Assembly (NCBI GenBank): GCA_019914945.1
Contig: CM034112.1
Coordinates: forward strand, 2,565,001 to 2,629,000
Length of the DNA: 64,000 nucleotides
Origin: Typha latifolia
Lineage: Eukaryota; Streptophyta; Magnoliopsida; Poales; Typhaceae
Direction of reading: 5' to 3'
Position numbers and translations under genes: made by a program. Positions 1 through 13,105 of the stretch are shown here, one piece after another. Below the pieces are notes generated by a model. It did not search any database and was not told the DNA's origin. It was given only the letters and a program-made list of their open reading frames with translations. Numbering within the stretch: position 1 is the first letter of the stretch; the number at the start of each line of letters is the position of its first letter.

Positions 1-108
1 CGACCGAGATCGTCTTTCTAGTCATCACAGGTATTACATCTCAGTAAGATTCCTGGAAAAAGAATTAAAGAAGAAAACAGTCCAAAAACTCAGCAAGTAG
101 TGATGCAA

Positions 109-3100
109 TCACTGCTTCTTCTTCCGTGAACATTTAGCTTGAACTGCGAGAGTGCTCGTCGTCCCGGGACACTCGATATCCGCGCCGTAGGCATCATGCG
201 AGACTGGTAATTCGCAGGATTTTTTTCCCAAGCACAGCTGCTCAGTAAAAGAGAGAGAAAAGAGAGGGAAAACTAAGTTAATTGACGTTTAAATTAACTA
301 CTATTTGAAAAATATCATCCTATCATTTATGTCTACTTAAATCACCTATTCTTAATTAAGAAAGGACTTCGAAAGCTATCTAATATCACCCGATATCATA
401 GTACAAGAAAAGAAAACAATTATAACATGCATCTATAATTATTGCTGAACGTTGACAAAAGTAGCAGTATACAACGGAAGTGACCTTCTCAGCGATGTCC
501 TTGGCCTGCGGTGCGTGGCAAGTCCCCGCCCTGAAGCTACCACAGACGCCCATGGGGTTGCCGTAGCTGGCGAAGACGATCTTGTTGATGACCTTGTCGT
601 CCGGGCACTTGAGAGTGGCCTGCGGCTTGACATCCTCCCCGCCGACGGCCTTGATCTGGCTGTTCTGCCTCGCCCACGACTTGATGTGCGCGGGGTTGAA
701 CTCGGAGACGAAGGTGCAGATGTTGTCCCTCTTCACACTCGTGATCACTATGTCCTCCGGCTTCCCGCCGTGCTCCTCGAAGATCACCAGCAGGTTGTTG
801 CTGGACTTCAAGAAGGCCCGGGGGACGTGGTACCTGCACCATCGATTAGAAGAATCTTGAGAAGGCGAGGGTTATTTCTTTAGCATGTACACCCCTCAAG
901 GCTACTTATCTATAGAATTTGATGTTCTAATTGGTATTTGAGAGGCAAATATGAAGCTCTAACTTACATTGATTGAGAAGGCTTTCCGAGAGGATTGAGA
1001 TAGGATACCCAGTAACGGCCGATGCATTCGCCGTTGACCCATGCCAGGCCTTTCCCCATGCTGCTCATATCCAGAGCAATGGGGTCATCTCCATTAGGAG
1101 CATCGAAGTATCTCTGAGATGATAAAAAACCAAGTGTATTCATGTATCAGACTATATATCAGTAGTTGTTGCTCTTCAGAAATCAATGCTGCTCTTTCTA
1201 AGACTACTGTGAGATTAATGGAGATCTTAGCCAATGAGTTGTTTGATCCTATAGTCATTTATAAGTAACCTTAGCACTATGAATCTTGTGTTGTTTTCAT
1301 CTGCTATGAGATTGGGATCAATTTCAGATACCTTGTACCAGGTAACTGGAGTGGCACTAGTAGCCTTAGTCCATTGAACATGGCTTGATCCTTCTTCATT
1401 GTAAATTCCTAACTTCTCTCCAACCAATCCAACCTGTGGAATATTAAGTTGTTTGCCACGTATATGATTGATTCAATTAGTAGTGTAACTAAGAGGAGCA
1501 AGTACTGGATGATTGATTGCAAATACCTGATGACCCCAACGATTGGCAGACAAGTCCAGAGTCCCTGTGTTCAGACCTTGGATTGCGACGGTATGAACAC
1601 CAGCCGTTCGAAGTTCCATGTAAGCTCCGCTATCCTACACGCGAGAAGAAATTAGAGATATTACGATGACTCAGTGATCAAAGAGGAGATGAATAGAAAA
1701 GGAACACAGTTCTGATTCTATTACCGGTAAACCGACTGTCAAGCCCAAGAGAGAGATGTTGTTAGTTCCTGCTTGTAGATCCATGGGCTTCTGGAAGACG
1801 AAACTTTTGTCAATATTTGTTCCATGTCCAGTTCCTGCAAAGTGCCATATTAGGATCAGCATATTCATTATGCTTGGCAACGAGTTCATTCGCCGCTAAA
1901 TTGAAAGATAGCTATGTCAATTAAGTTAACATCTGAAATATATGAGAAATATGAGGATAACAGAGTTACCTATGTAAATTCCATTGACAAAGGCATGCAT
2001 GACATGGCCAAGGTTGGAGACCTGAAGCACTGGCCTGATGTCATGTCTCATTGGTAAATCATCATCCTCTAGATCGAAGCTGCATTTAGTGGAGGAAAAT
2101 AACAACCACTAACAACTTAATGTCACTAAACTCATAAAACAAAAGGCCACAATATTGAAATATCAAAGTTGAATTAGAAGGTCCACCATGAAATTTACCA
2201 GATAATATTCACATCTGTAATGAATTCATTTCAATAAAGTTGAGTAAAGTTCTCCAAACTTGACTATTTCTATTACCATGCTCATAAAATTAAGCAGGAG
2301 CAAGCATCACATCTTCATGTTAAAAGGAATTCCTAGTTCTTACCTGGTGGAATACCAGAGATAGTCTGTGGTGTCCTTAGTCATGTTAAATAGCTCCAAG
2401 GGCTCTTCTGCAGTGATAGAAGTTTCATGGAACTCCGGGATGTGATCTTGATACATTAGCCAAGCATTGTTCTTTTGGGTCTCTTTCGCTACAACGAATG
2501 TCCTTGAGTTGTGTTGAGCATTCACCTGTCTCATATACACAAACGAATTACTAATCTGTTCTTTATCTATCAATCTCTGACATTTTACAGTTACAATATG
2601 ATTGAATGTCAAATTTTACCCTCTGTGTATTGTAGACCACAGTCTTGCAATCAGGGAGAATACTGATGGAGTGGCGAGGCAAGTAGTAATTTACACCTCT
2701 AAAATTCACACTGCCATCTATTCTTGCATTATGGTTAGAGAGGAAAGCAACACAAACATTTTCATTTGGCTTCTCATACACCCTTGCCTGAAAGCATTAC
2801 AAGATCACAATCATTTTTAAGTAATAAACTTACACAAAATGTCCATAATCAGCTACTGAAATATACTAACGATGATTTCGTTAATAACCAAGGTTGTAAT
2901 TTATTACCTCATATCCATGACCCAGCTCTTCGACAGAGTATGATCCCCAAAGCAATCCTTTTCTGCACAACTTCAACGCATGATGCAAATCACGCAGATG
3001 CCCCCATTTAGGCTCTTTCTTCAGGCCTGAATTAGGTGAATGGTCATAAGAAAAAGCTATGTATGATGTAATTTATATTCATCAATCATGGTTACATGGA

Positions 3101-5861
3101 TCTAACCATATTCGTCGAGAGGGGCTTCATCGTAGTATCTGGTCATCACGAAAGAAGAACCTGTCCTTCCAAAGTTGGTTCCACCGTAATACTGAGTGGA
3201 GAATTGAACAAAGAATATGTTAAGAAATCACTCATTTTCCTTGTATCTCTCCTTCAATCTTATGTTTACTTAATACCATGTAGTAGTTTGTCAGTGTGCC
3301 GTTCTTTGAGAAGAAGCGCGCAACGGAGAACGCAAGATCCTCAGCTGATCTTTGAGATGGTGGATCACCAAAAACTCTGTACCTGACTTCCCCAAAAAAT
3401 TTCTTTAACTACAACATGATCTCAATACAATAAGCCATATGCTTAATTATTATTGTTCTAAAAGTCCAAAACTACTCTCCATTCTATCTTTTGATCCAAA
3501 AAATTTGTGTACTTACTGAGCAGTCCAGTTCTCAGTCCAAAGGATTGGCTTGGTTGGATGATTAGGGCCAGAAAAAGTATCACCACAGTTCCTCCCATTG
3601 CATGCATTAATCTAAGCACCAACGCATAATTGCAGTTCAATTTTGGATCAAGAAATAAGTAAACAAACATAATTATCACTAAATGCTGCAATTAATTAAC
3701 CACAGAGCTCACCACTGGACCAGGGGCATCCTTTTGCTTGCACATCACCCATGGAACTCCAGTGTCCAAATTCACGGCCATGTTTCCAGCCCATTGCACA
3801 TACCTTGTGCCAGCTTCTTTGTATACCAGTGCTACATTGTTGTATTCGTTCTCAATCTATTGATGATCAAATTTAGAGTATAATTAACAACAAGGCATGC
3901 ATGCAAGAGACCATTGGAAATGCAACGAAGAGTTGAAGCATACCTGGGATAGAATGATGGGACCCCCTTGAGAAGCAAATAGCTTCTCATCCTTCATCTT
4001 TTGCGCAATCATCTTGACAAACTTCTTCATATAATGCTGCAGCCATTGCATGAAAGGGATGCAATTTATGGGGGAAAATGTAATTTGCAATTTGCAGACT
4101 TGCTATAGTTCAAAATTTTTAACTATTCCTAAATCAAATCATGAATTTAGTTTCTACATAAATAATATTAAACCGGTAAAAATGCTACGGATAGTTTAGT
4201 CATTTAGTAATTTATTTTTAGCGTAAAATATTGGCACCAACGAACTACATTGATCCCAGCATTTGCACCATTAGCTTCTATATTTTTTATTATATCTTTA
4301 TTATCTAAAATAAGATTAATATTATTTTAAAAAATTATTAAATTATATATAACTTTGTTTCTATTAACTATGATATAATCAAATATGATAAAAAAAACCG
4401 TAGCATTTCTGTTTAAATGAAACTATAAAGAGGTAAAATGATATAAATAAAATTCTACGGAATAAAATAAATTCAGGCCTAGCGGGATAAAATATAATTC
4501 TTCCTTTAAAATATTATGGGCAATTTAAAATTAGGCCAAATAATAAAGGGAATAAAATGTAATCACCTTGAAGGGTTGGTTATCAGTCCTGAAGGCGATG
4601 CCTGGGATCTCCCTGAGCCAGTACGGGAAACCTCTGAAGCCATTACAACATTAAACTAGTGAGCAAAAATTAATGACACCACCATCATCAATATAGAGGG
4701 CTAAAATGAAAAATTGGCACCCACCCATGGTTCCATTCTGCCTCTATGAAGGGGCCAATTCGGAGAGTGGCATACATCCCAAGCTTTTGGATCAATTTGA
4801 TGAATTTTACCAAATCATACCTTCCCTCGAAGTTGTACTACAAAATTTGATTATTGAAATTTGAATACAAAATTATGAGAAGAGGAAATAAACAATAATA
4901 ATTAAAAGTTCTACAACAAAATAAATAAAAAGATTACCTGTCCCTGGACAGGCTCGTGGATGTTCCAAAACACGTATGTTTGGATTACATTTAATCCACC
5001 TTGCTTTGCTTTTTGGAGGAGTTTTGGCCACATCTAATCCAACATGCAACCATTCGACGTTACCATCAAAAGTTTATGTAATTTTTGTAAAAATATGGGC
5101 CTTTTGGTATATTTCCACCTATGCTCTCGGTATATTCTATTTTTGACTAAAATGATCTTCTTCCGTGCAAAAGACATTGAAGGGATTAGTGTAAAAAAGA
5201 AGAAGAGATAAGTAAGATTTTTTTTCTTTTTTTTTAATACCTTAAGTATAATAAGAGTATGTATCACTGTAAATTATATTATTTTATCTCTATACCATGA
5301 TGCATCTTATCGATAGACTGACAATTTGATGTGCCAGAAGTAAAAAAAATACTCAACTCAACTGAAATTGAATAGCAATAAAGATTTAAGCCTCAAAATT
5401 ATTTTAAGTTAAATTTATTCTAACCATAAACTATTTAGAGAATAATTATTTTATAACAACTGAAATATCTCAAATACTCTCAGCAAAGTGGTGGTCCACT
5501 AAACCGAGTAACGGTTATGGACCGGTGTGTGGATGTTCGTTATGGAATAAAAGTAAATATAGGGGTTGAATGGAAAAAAAAATTCCCTTAGTATTATAAA
5601 GCAAATAACAGGGTTATTTCTATAATTTCCAGTCGTCTTGGTATTCATTTCATTTCTCTTGCTAAATATTACCTCAGGTGGGCTTCGAGGGTAATGGATC
5701 GAGCCGGAGAACAGCAGCTCTCTCTTCCCATCTATGATCAGCGACCGCCCGTCGTACGTCACGTTGCCGGCATCCGCTCCACGATCCGCCACGAAGCCCG
5801 CAAGCACCGCGGCGAAGACGAGAGCTCTCACTACGTTCATGGGCGACACCGTCGCCATCAT
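109..5861 (-). CDS. BGAL: Beta-galactosidase (GH35) with C-terminal SUEL lectin domain, BGAL7/11/13/15-like clade
   Basis: Secreted glycoside hydrolase family 35 enzyme that removes terminal beta-galactose from cell-wall glycans. Nineteen exons join in frame to 836 aa, normal for plant BGALs: 5861-5673, 5033-4938, 4837-4725, 4633-4567, 4036-3944, 3856-3713, 3611-3517, 3382-3277, 3191-3107, 3026-2908, 2787-2620, 2525-2344, 2079-1970, 1834-1725, 1634-1527, 1433-1332, 1113-968, 833-485, 237-109. Residues 1-31 look like a signal peptide. The GH35 signature [13 protein letters not shown] spans residues 179-191 and is split by an intron after ILSQ. The second catalytic Glu lies in WTENW (E261). GGTNFGRT and the DEAPLDEYG stretch follow. 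The Cys-containing SUEL/galactose-binding lectin region covers about 745-830, and the protein ends in a basic KKKQ tail. A second in-frame Met follows the first directly. Wording such as [13 protein letters not shown] favours the BGAL7/11/13/14/15 branch. It is divergent from the downstream dehydroquinate synthase gene. Confidence 0.95.
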
Positions 5862-6753
5862 CTGAACTCGATATATTCAATGAGTTTTGCGTTAGGATTA
5901 GAAATGACGATCGATCGAGGAGAAGAAGAAGAAGAGGAGGAGGTTTTTCTTTTCTTTCTTTTTTTAATTTTTATTTAGCAGTTGGCATACTCGTCCTCGA
6001 GTGGGAGAGGACGAGGGCGATGGAGGAGGAGGTGGCCTCTAAGACGAGGGCGGATTAGGAGGAGCTTAAAGCAAGGAGGGACGGAGAAGAGGAAAGCTAT
6101 TATGGGTGGAGGAACGGGAAAGGAGGGAAAGCTATTATGGGTTTTGGAGTGTGAGGAGGGAGTTGAGGCGGGACTGGCTTTTCGGTTGGTTGACCTGGTA
6201 CGTGGATGATAGGGGTAATCTTGTCAATAAACAAAAAATAATAATAAATGTGGCAATTGGATCCTACTAAGTTGAGTTACTCGATCGATTGACTCATGTT
6301 ATATTCTTGAAAAGCAACGATAAAAACTCAGAATTCAGAGCGCACGTGCGAGACACCTGACTATAGTCCCCATCCCCATCTCCCCCACTCCACCTCCATT
6401 TGACCGCCACGTGTCAAACTCTACCAACCTCAGAGCTTGCGACCGGTAACGATCGCACGCCGGAGACTTTGCCTCATCGTGTAACACCTCTCTATGCGGA
6501 CAAAATCTCCACCATTGGGGTGACTGATCGTGCATCAATATAGAAAATAACGGACAGGATGCTCTCAATAGCAGCAACACGTGCATGGTAGGTTAACTGC
6601 ATGTGTGAAAGGCTTCCGCATGCGACTCACCCTTCGACTCCGTCCCCCACCTACCCACTCCCTCCCACTATAGTAGAAAGTATGGTGGTAGGAGAAGACG
6701 ACCGAACTCTTCTCCTTCTTCTCGCCACCTAACCCTAGCCCTAATCCCGTCTC
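5862..6753. promoter_or_regulatory. Shared divergent promoter of beta-galactosidase (-) and dehydroquinate synthase (+)
   Basis: Only 892 bp separate the two start codons, so both promoters must lie here. Purine-rich low-complexity DNA (GAA/GGA runs) fills about 5915-6150 on the BGAL side. Three palindromic G-boxes lie in the half nearer the synthase start. No clear TATA box was seen for either gene. Confidence 0.7.
6343..6583. promoter_or_regulatory. Three CACGTG G-boxes upstream of dehydroquinate synthase
   Basis: Perfect CACGTG palindromes occur at 6343-6348, 6408-6413 and 6578-6583. The middle one reads CCACGTGTCA, a good ABRE/bZIP context. G-boxes bind bZIP, bHLH and PIF factors; that they act on this gene pair is inference. 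Confidence 0.55.
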
Positions 6754-9700
6754 ATGGCGGCCTCTCCTTCTTCTCTCCACCCCTCTCCGGCCAAAATATC
6801 GGCTCACCTTCGCCGCTCCACCTCTCGCCCCGCCGCGATCTCCATCGGCCGCCGCTTCTTTGAGCTCCCTGCCTCTTCTCCTCTCTCCTCCGACCGACTC
6901 CCCATAAGGCCGATCCGGAGCCGGGCTCGGATCTCGGCGAGCGCCGCCCCGGTAATGGAGGATTTGGGGGAGAAAGCCGACTCTAGGGTTTCCACGGTCG
7001 TCGAGGTGGATCTCGGCAATCGGAGCTATCCTATTTACATAGGCTCTGGTTTGCTCGACGAACCGGATCTTCTCCAGAGGTATGCGACCGTTTGGGTTAA
7101 AAAGCTTGTGGTTTTGCATTTGATTTGATTTGATGTGGGGCGGTCTTCTTAGGCATGTGCATGGAAAGAGGGTTCTGGTGGTAACGAACACTACGATCGC
7201 GCCGTTGTACCTCGAGAAGGTTACGAAAGCATTGACTCACGAGAATCCTGGTATTTCAGTGGAGAGCGTGATTCTACCGGATGGAGAGAAGTATAAGAAC
7301 ATGGTTAGTGATTATAGCTTCTGTTTGATTAATTTATCCGCTTAGGGTGTACGCTGTAAATTTCCGATCTCAAAATAATCTTCAACAAATTGAATCAAGA
7401 TTAGCATTTGTAGCTCTCATCTTTCAGTTCATAAAATCCCATAATCATCCAAGGTTCTTGGAAGGTTCATCATAAGTTCTTCAAAATTGCCATAGCTGAG
7501 TCTATTGCAACGAAGTTTGCTGCATAGGTTGTTGTTTCTACTGTATTGTCTAATTCATATCTTGGTACTGTAGGAGACATTGATGAAGGTCTTTGATAAG
7601 GCAATAGAATCTAGGTTTGATCGCCGTAGTACATTTGTGGCTCTTGGTGGTGGAGTTATTGGTGACATGTGCGGCTTTGCTGCAGCTGCCTTTCTTCGTG
7701 GTGTTAATTTCATTCAGATACCTACTACTCTGATGGCTCAGGTGAGCAAATGTCCATCTTTTTGAGCGACAGTTGTTAAACTATGTTGGTTCTGTTTTTT
7801 TCGAGACTTTTTAATCAGCTTAGAATTTTTTTTTTTTTTTTTGTAGGTGGATTCCTCGGTTGGAGGGAAAACTGGGATAAACCATCCACTTGGGAAGAAC
7901 TTGATTGGTGCCTTTTACCAACCACAAAGTGTACTTATAGACACTAACACACTAAATACATTGCCCGATAGGGAGCTAGCTTCAGGTATAGGAGAAATTG
8001 TGAAGTATGGGCTTATTAGGGATGCAGCTTTCTTTGAGTGGCAAGAAAAGAATATGCAAGCCCTTTTAGAAAGGTATAGAATGACTACCACATTCTCGTA
8101 ACGAGATACTTATTGTTTTCTAATTGTCCAGCTTCGACTTGCATAAAATTTGTTGCATGGTTGTTTGTTCCTCTTGTTTGATTTGGTTGTAGTATTTTCC
8201 CTTGAACTTTATTTTACCCTTTATTGAGAGGTTTGGTAAAAATCACTTGCAGCACTGTAGTTGAGAATGCATAATATATAGCTGAAGAGAACACCCCAGT
8301 TGTTGGACAATCTCTGGGACCATTATCAGTCTCATGTAATAAGTTTGTTTTACTTTCTTTGCATATAATTTGGAGATCCAGAACAGACAATTGATAAGTG
8401 AGGAAGATAATGGAAAAGAAGATGCTAAAAAAGTGGATTGAGTAGAGTACCACCTTAGAAATAATATTTGAATCCACTATCGAAAGTTTTTTCTTTTTCA
8501 ACTTTTCCAAAGATTAAAGGACCGCAACCTTTTATCTAGACTTTATCAGAACTAGGTTATCTGAACTGAAAATTATATTGTTGCTAACCTTTATTATTTG
8601 TTTGATTTTTGCAGAGACCCTAGTGCTTTAGCCTATGCTATCAAGCGATCATGTGAAAATAAAGCTGAAGTTGTCTCCTTAGATGAGAAGGAAGGTGGAT
8701 TGCGAGCTACACTAAACTTGGGTCATACATTTGGTCATGTGAGTGCCATGTTCCCCTAGTGCTTATGCTGATTTGACGTATTCTAACTTCTCATTTTCAG
8801 TAATATGCATCCACTTTCTTTTATTACATCAAAATAGATGCATATGTTAGTTATATAGTGAAGCATGCTTGGTGAGTAGCTTATGTGTCGGATGGAAATA
8901 GCATGCACCCATAAAATATATGGATAACAAAAGGGGGCTTAAAAACAATTAAAGAATGACCTAGAAGTTTCAGCTATTTAGGGGATGGTATGCTTGATAA
9001 TGATGTGGTGGGCCACTACTTAGTTGTAGAGGTCACGGTTTTCAACTGAAATTGTGAAAAAAAAAATTATGGGTTTTATGGGTCTAAAGTTTCCTGGGTA
9101 AAAGCCCGAGTGTATAATATGTATTAAGATGGAAACTTGTGATGATTGAATGATTCATAAATCCTAATTACATGATGTAACTTAGCTTGGTCTGAAGTAT
9201 TGATCATGAAAAGATGAAGTTGGACTCTCAGATGTCCTGTTTCCTGAATGTTAATGGGACAGTGGAAGTATGAAAGATCGATCTTGTCTCTTGCATGTTT
9301 AGGCAAATGAAGCTATTGATAAGATGATGAACAAAATGGTAGATGGGGTTATAACCTTTCCAACTCATGAACTCGTCTACAAACTGCAGCTGTAAATGTT
9401 CGTAGTCTATTACAAGTTTACAACAATGTTATCTTTCCACTTGCTTACTGATTCCAAAAAGAAATCAACACCTAGAATCTAGGTTTCGCTCAGCTCCGCT
9501 TCATTTCCATGTTTCTTCATTTCTTCTGACAATCATCATCTTCTCCATATTGCACTGTTGTTATGTGCTCAATTCCCATGAGAATTGTCTACTCTTAAGC
9601 ATGCTAGTCATTCACACTGTGACCTGCCATTTTCAGGCTATAGAAACAGGTATTGGCTATGGACAGTGGCTCCATGGAGAGGCTGTTGCAGCTGGAATGG

Positions 9701-10159
9701 TTATACATTCTGAACCCTTTAGCCTTTTTTCTTGAAGTTATTTTTCATTCTAATAATTTTATTATACTTCACTAGGGTTTGTCTTCAATAGAATTTTGCT
9801 TTGTGCTTTCATAGGTAATGGCGGTTGACATGTCATATCGCCTAGGTTGGATTGACGATACAATTGTTAAGCGTGTCGGTGACATCTTGCAGCAGGCCAA
9901 GCTCCCCACTTCACCTCCTGAGACGATGACTGTTGAGAAGTTCAAAAATATTATGGCGGTAAGAGTCAAAACTCTTGTTATTTTTTGCAGAAGTTTCCAT
10001 TCTTAACCAAAGTCCATGGCATCATAGGTTGATAAGAAGGTGGCTGATGGATTGCTAAGACTCATCCTTCTTAAAGGACCTTTGGGTGGTTGTGTTTTTA
10101 CTGGTGACTATGACAGAAAGGCCCTTGATGAAACTCTTCATGCCTTCTGCAAGAGCTGA
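6754..10159 (+). CDS. DHQS: 3-dehydroquinate synthase, plastid (shikimate pathway step 2)
   Basis: Converts DAHP to 3-dehydroquinate using NAD+ and a divalent metal, in plastids, on the way to aromatic amino acids. Eight exons give 444 aa: 6754-7079, 7153-7303, 7574-7741, 7847-8073, 8615-8738, 9637-9699, 9815-9958, 10028-10159. Residues 1 to about 66 are rich in Ser, Arg and Ala with few acids, fitting a chloroplast transit peptide. Family motifs appear in order: [15 protein letters not shown] (184-190, nucleotide binding), [17 protein letters not shown] (across an exon joint), the active-site GEIVKYG, the metal-site LGHTFGH and the [11 protein letters not shown] segment. The first ATG is used because it opens the transit peptide and lies just after a CCCTAA-containing leader. 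A polyadenylation signal AATAAA lies at 10370-10375. Nothing is truncated. Confidence 0.97.
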
Positions 10160-11509
10160 TGCTTTGGCTGGAAGTATCCTGGACGAGCAGTTTACTTGAA
10201 TGTGCTTTATTTAAGCAATTCATTCTCCTCTTGAAAAGAAAGACGACCTCTAGTATATAGATCTAGGCAAATGATCTGGTAGATATTTGTAATATATAAG
10301 TTGAGGATCACTCCGGGAATTTCTGATGTTTTGTGATCATTGTACCTCTATTGTTTGGAATATTGGAAAAATAAAGCTCTGTTTTCAGATCTCTTACTAG
10401 CATTATCTTCCAACGTGGCTATTGGATTTTTTTTTTTTTGAGATTAGAAATCCTAAATTAGTTTAGTTATACACATTTCTTAAAATTTAAATAAGCTTGT
10501 TTAAATTGGTTTAAACTAATATAGTGTGTGGATGTAAATTAAGTGTAATAATTAGATTTGATGAAACATAAACAGTAATAAATTCAGGAAATATTTTGAT
10601 AAATGATTAAAATGTTTTTTATAGTGGATAAATGAGGAGAGGAGAAAGAATGATAGTTAATTAAATTGATGTTTTTAAAGATAAAATAGTAATTATATTT
10701 TTTGGAAAGTATTAAAATATTAGATTAGAAAAAGGAAGAGAAGAGAGAATAATAGTGTTATAAACTAATTTTGAGATAAATTGCTATTTGAATACTAAAT
10801 ATAAAGTTAGCTTATTCCAATCTTCATATATGTTTCATTTTATTTGCTTTTGTTGGACTTTAAATTAGCAACTAAACAACTACTTAGGCTTATACTGATT
10901 TAATCATCTCTATTTCTCTCTACTTTCGTACAATTAAATAAAAATTGTTTAAATAAATTGAAGGGAAGAAGATAGAAGTGCCTTTAAGTCTTCAAGGTCT
11001 TCAGTGCGAGTTATATCATGTCCTTAAATGCTATCTTTCTTCTGGCATCCCCAACTTATCTTTATCAAGCCTCTTAAACACACCCTTGAGGGCTCTCTTC
11101 AACAAGGACCAATAATTTTGTAGCCTTTGTTAATACAATACCCTCATATGCATTATTGCCAAGAGAGACAAAATTCTTTCTTCTGTATATGTTGTGGTTG
11201 ACCAAACAAGATCTGAACTGTTCAGTTACATATTACATATTCTGAAACCCATTTGAAGCACTGTCTCTAATAAGATTAGTTTTGATGCCTTCTTAAAAAC
11301 AAAGATTATTTATGATTAAAACCAAGCTCTTTACTACTTTCTATCGATCACTGCATTCATCAACCAAAAAGAGAACCAAAAAAGAAAAGTAGAAAATTTA
11401 AGTGTACTGCATGAAGTCACTCAGATGTACATTGCCACTTCATGTCAATTATTTCAACTCTAATTACCAACCTTTCTCCTCCTCCTCCTCCTCCTCCTCC
11501 ACCACCACC
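10160..11509. other. Intergenic DNA between convergent genes
   Basis: 3' UTR of the synthase up to about 10390, then AT-rich DNA with no recognisable gene. The right part (about 11000-11509) probably holds the 3' UTR of the minus-strand PNRC-like gene, ending in a (TCC)n run at about 11471-11500. Confidence 0.5.
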
Positions 11510-11968
11510 CTAAAGACCAAGGAGGCGTCGTAGCTCCCCAGTAGCGCAAGCATCCACACCACCACCCTCTCCTCCTCTTCCTCTCGCCACCGAGAAACTC
11601 GGCATCGGAACGCTGCTCGGCGGCGGCGACACCGAGTACAACGAACCCACCCACTCCACCCTCTCCTCCTTCTCCTCTTCCTCCTTCCCTTGTGCAAAAC
11701 TAAGAACCACTCTAGCCTTTGCTTCCTTCTTTGGGCTACTGCTACAAGGCCGTGGCTTCTTCCACCTTGGCTGGTGACCACTCACCACCCTTCTTGGAGA
11801 CGACCGATGAGAAGTGGAGTTCAAAGAAGGCAAGGGGAGAAGAGGAGGTTGGTTTGAATTGGGAAGAGAGTTGAAGGGCTTGAACATAACCCCTCTATGA
11901 TCCATAGAAGCAAACCTCCTTGGATAAACTGTGTATGAATTGTATCGATCCATCACTACACTCTCCAT
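11510..11968 (-). CDS. Small proline-rich nuclear receptor coactivator (PNRC)-like protein
   Basis: Single-exon gene for a 152-aa basic, Ser/Pro-rich protein. Two conserved blocks identify the plant PNRC-like family: SPPPSSVPMPSF (residues 114-125), matching the short Pro-rich PNRC motif, and a C-terminal ATGELRRLLGL. In animals such motifs bind nuclear receptors or the decapping factor Dcp1; the plant proteins are uncharacterised, so the molecular role is unknown. The middle is a basic stretch followed by a KEEEEKEER run. An alternative start is Met6 (MDRYN). A TATA box for this strand lies at 12101-12109, about 135 bp upstream of the ATG, and MSA-like motifs lie farther up, so the start is well placed. 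It is convergent with dehydroquinate synthase. Confidence 0.7.
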   Translation of the reverse strand: MESVVMDRYNSYTVYPRRFASMDHRGVMFKPFNSLPNSNQPPLLPLPSLNSTSHRSSPRRVVSGHQPRWKKPRPCSSSPKKEAKARVVLSFAQGKEEEEKEERVEWVGSLYSVSPPPSSVPMPSFSVARGRGGEGGGVDACATGELRRLLGL

Positions 11969-12100
11969 TGATGATTCTTGATCTTAAAAAAAAAACAACG
12001 ATCAAGAGACCAAGTTGTACTAACAAAAGGAAAAGTTTAATATGTATGAGGTTAGATATTGGTATACTGTTTAGATTGGGTGGTCTCTTCTATGGGGTCC

Positions 12101-12109
12101 TTTATATAG
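12101..12109 (-). promoter_or_regulatory. TATA box of the PNRC-like gene
   Basis: Minus-strand CTATATAAA, about 135 bp upstream of the ATG at 11968, implying a 5' leader of roughly 100 nt. Confidence 0.6.
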
Positions 12110-12270
12110 GGCGAGGAGCCCAACGGATAGTTTCTTCTTCTTTTTTCTGGGTTCGAAAATTTGGACTTTTTTGCAAAAAGCAGACTTTTAGTAATTAACC
12201 GACAACTGCAGCTCGCGGGCGGCTGCGAAGCCCGAGACAGGTACGGTCGGTAGCCGCCCAGGCCACCTGG

Positions 12271-12318
12271 GCCGTTGGATCGGGACTCCGTGCTAGCCGT
12301 TGAGATCATCGGAACCGT
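12271..12318 (-). promoter_or_regulatory. MSA-like motifs (AACGG core) and nearby G-box upstream of the PNRC-like gene
   Basis: On the minus strand the motifs TCCAACGGCC (12271-12279 core) and CTCAACGGCTA (12294-12304) each miss the MSA consensus YCYAACGGYYA by one base. An AAACGGTT core lies at about 12312-12319, and a G-box CACGTG at 12347-12352. MSA sites bind MYB3R factors that drive G2/M expression. Confidence 0.4.
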
Positions 12319-12994
12319 TTGTTTGGGAGAACGACGAGTGGCAGAGCACGTGGAAAGCGATGCCCTGGATCTTTTAATCCTCACAGTCCGTAACGGATGA
12401 CTGGTAGGTTTGTAACAGGAAGTGATAGGCAAGTAGTGGTTCTATTTAATTCAGCTAGAAGGCTATTTATTATCCATGCCTTAGCCTTAGCCTGTGGTTA
12501 AGAGTTTGCATCACAGTTTTCCAAGTTTTTCCTACTAATTAATGGCATGCCCTCCCATTGGTTTTCTCCTCACTGTGAGATCTCTTAAGAGAATTCTTCG
12601 TCTCGCTTCCTTTTTAGCGGGATATTTTTCTCTTTATTGGTCTTCAAATCCTGATCAATTCTACTGTGATTGTTATACCTAATTATTAGTTTGCCTCTAT
12701 CTGGGTTCTTAATATACCCTTCATCTAATCACTAAGCTCACTGTTCACTTATGGAATGCTAATATATTTATTCTATAATGAGCCTCTTTATTTTGATATA
12801 GTAATTAAATACTATATTAGTTTATTCTAGTATACTAATTCAACATTCTCTCTTATCTTATTCCAAACAACTTTCTAAAAACTATTTATTAATAACCCAA
12901 GATTACCATTTTTACTATTTGAGACGACAACACATAATTACTTGTCATATCAATTATAGTTGATATCTTCTCTTTCTCCTATCCAAATGCACCC

Positions 12995-13105
12995 CAGCAT
13001 ATCCGCACAACCTAGTGCACGATTATAACCACACGGTGCGAGATTATAACTTTGCATATCTACACAATGCAAGATAACCCCACGTTCCTGCATAATGCGA
13101 AATTT
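12995..13105. repeat. Degenerate short tandem motif with GATTATAAC
   Basis: Three diverged units, each with a CACA(A/C)-like opening, a GTGC or TGC word and then GATTATAACC, GATTATAACT or GATAACC. It looks like a transposon end or a decayed tandem array; the family is not recognised. Confidence 0.35.

Noticed and set aside
1850..1900. Possible extra coding in beta-galactosidase before exon 14
   Set aside because: The frame stays open, but the normal GTAAC donor and GCAG acceptor give the conserved protein; the open stretch is an intron.
6565..7191. 208-codon minus-strand open frame over dehydroquinate synthase exon 1
   Set aside because: Antisense shadow of the GC-rich transit-peptide exon; Arg/Gly-rich with no family, while the plus-strand gene is complete.
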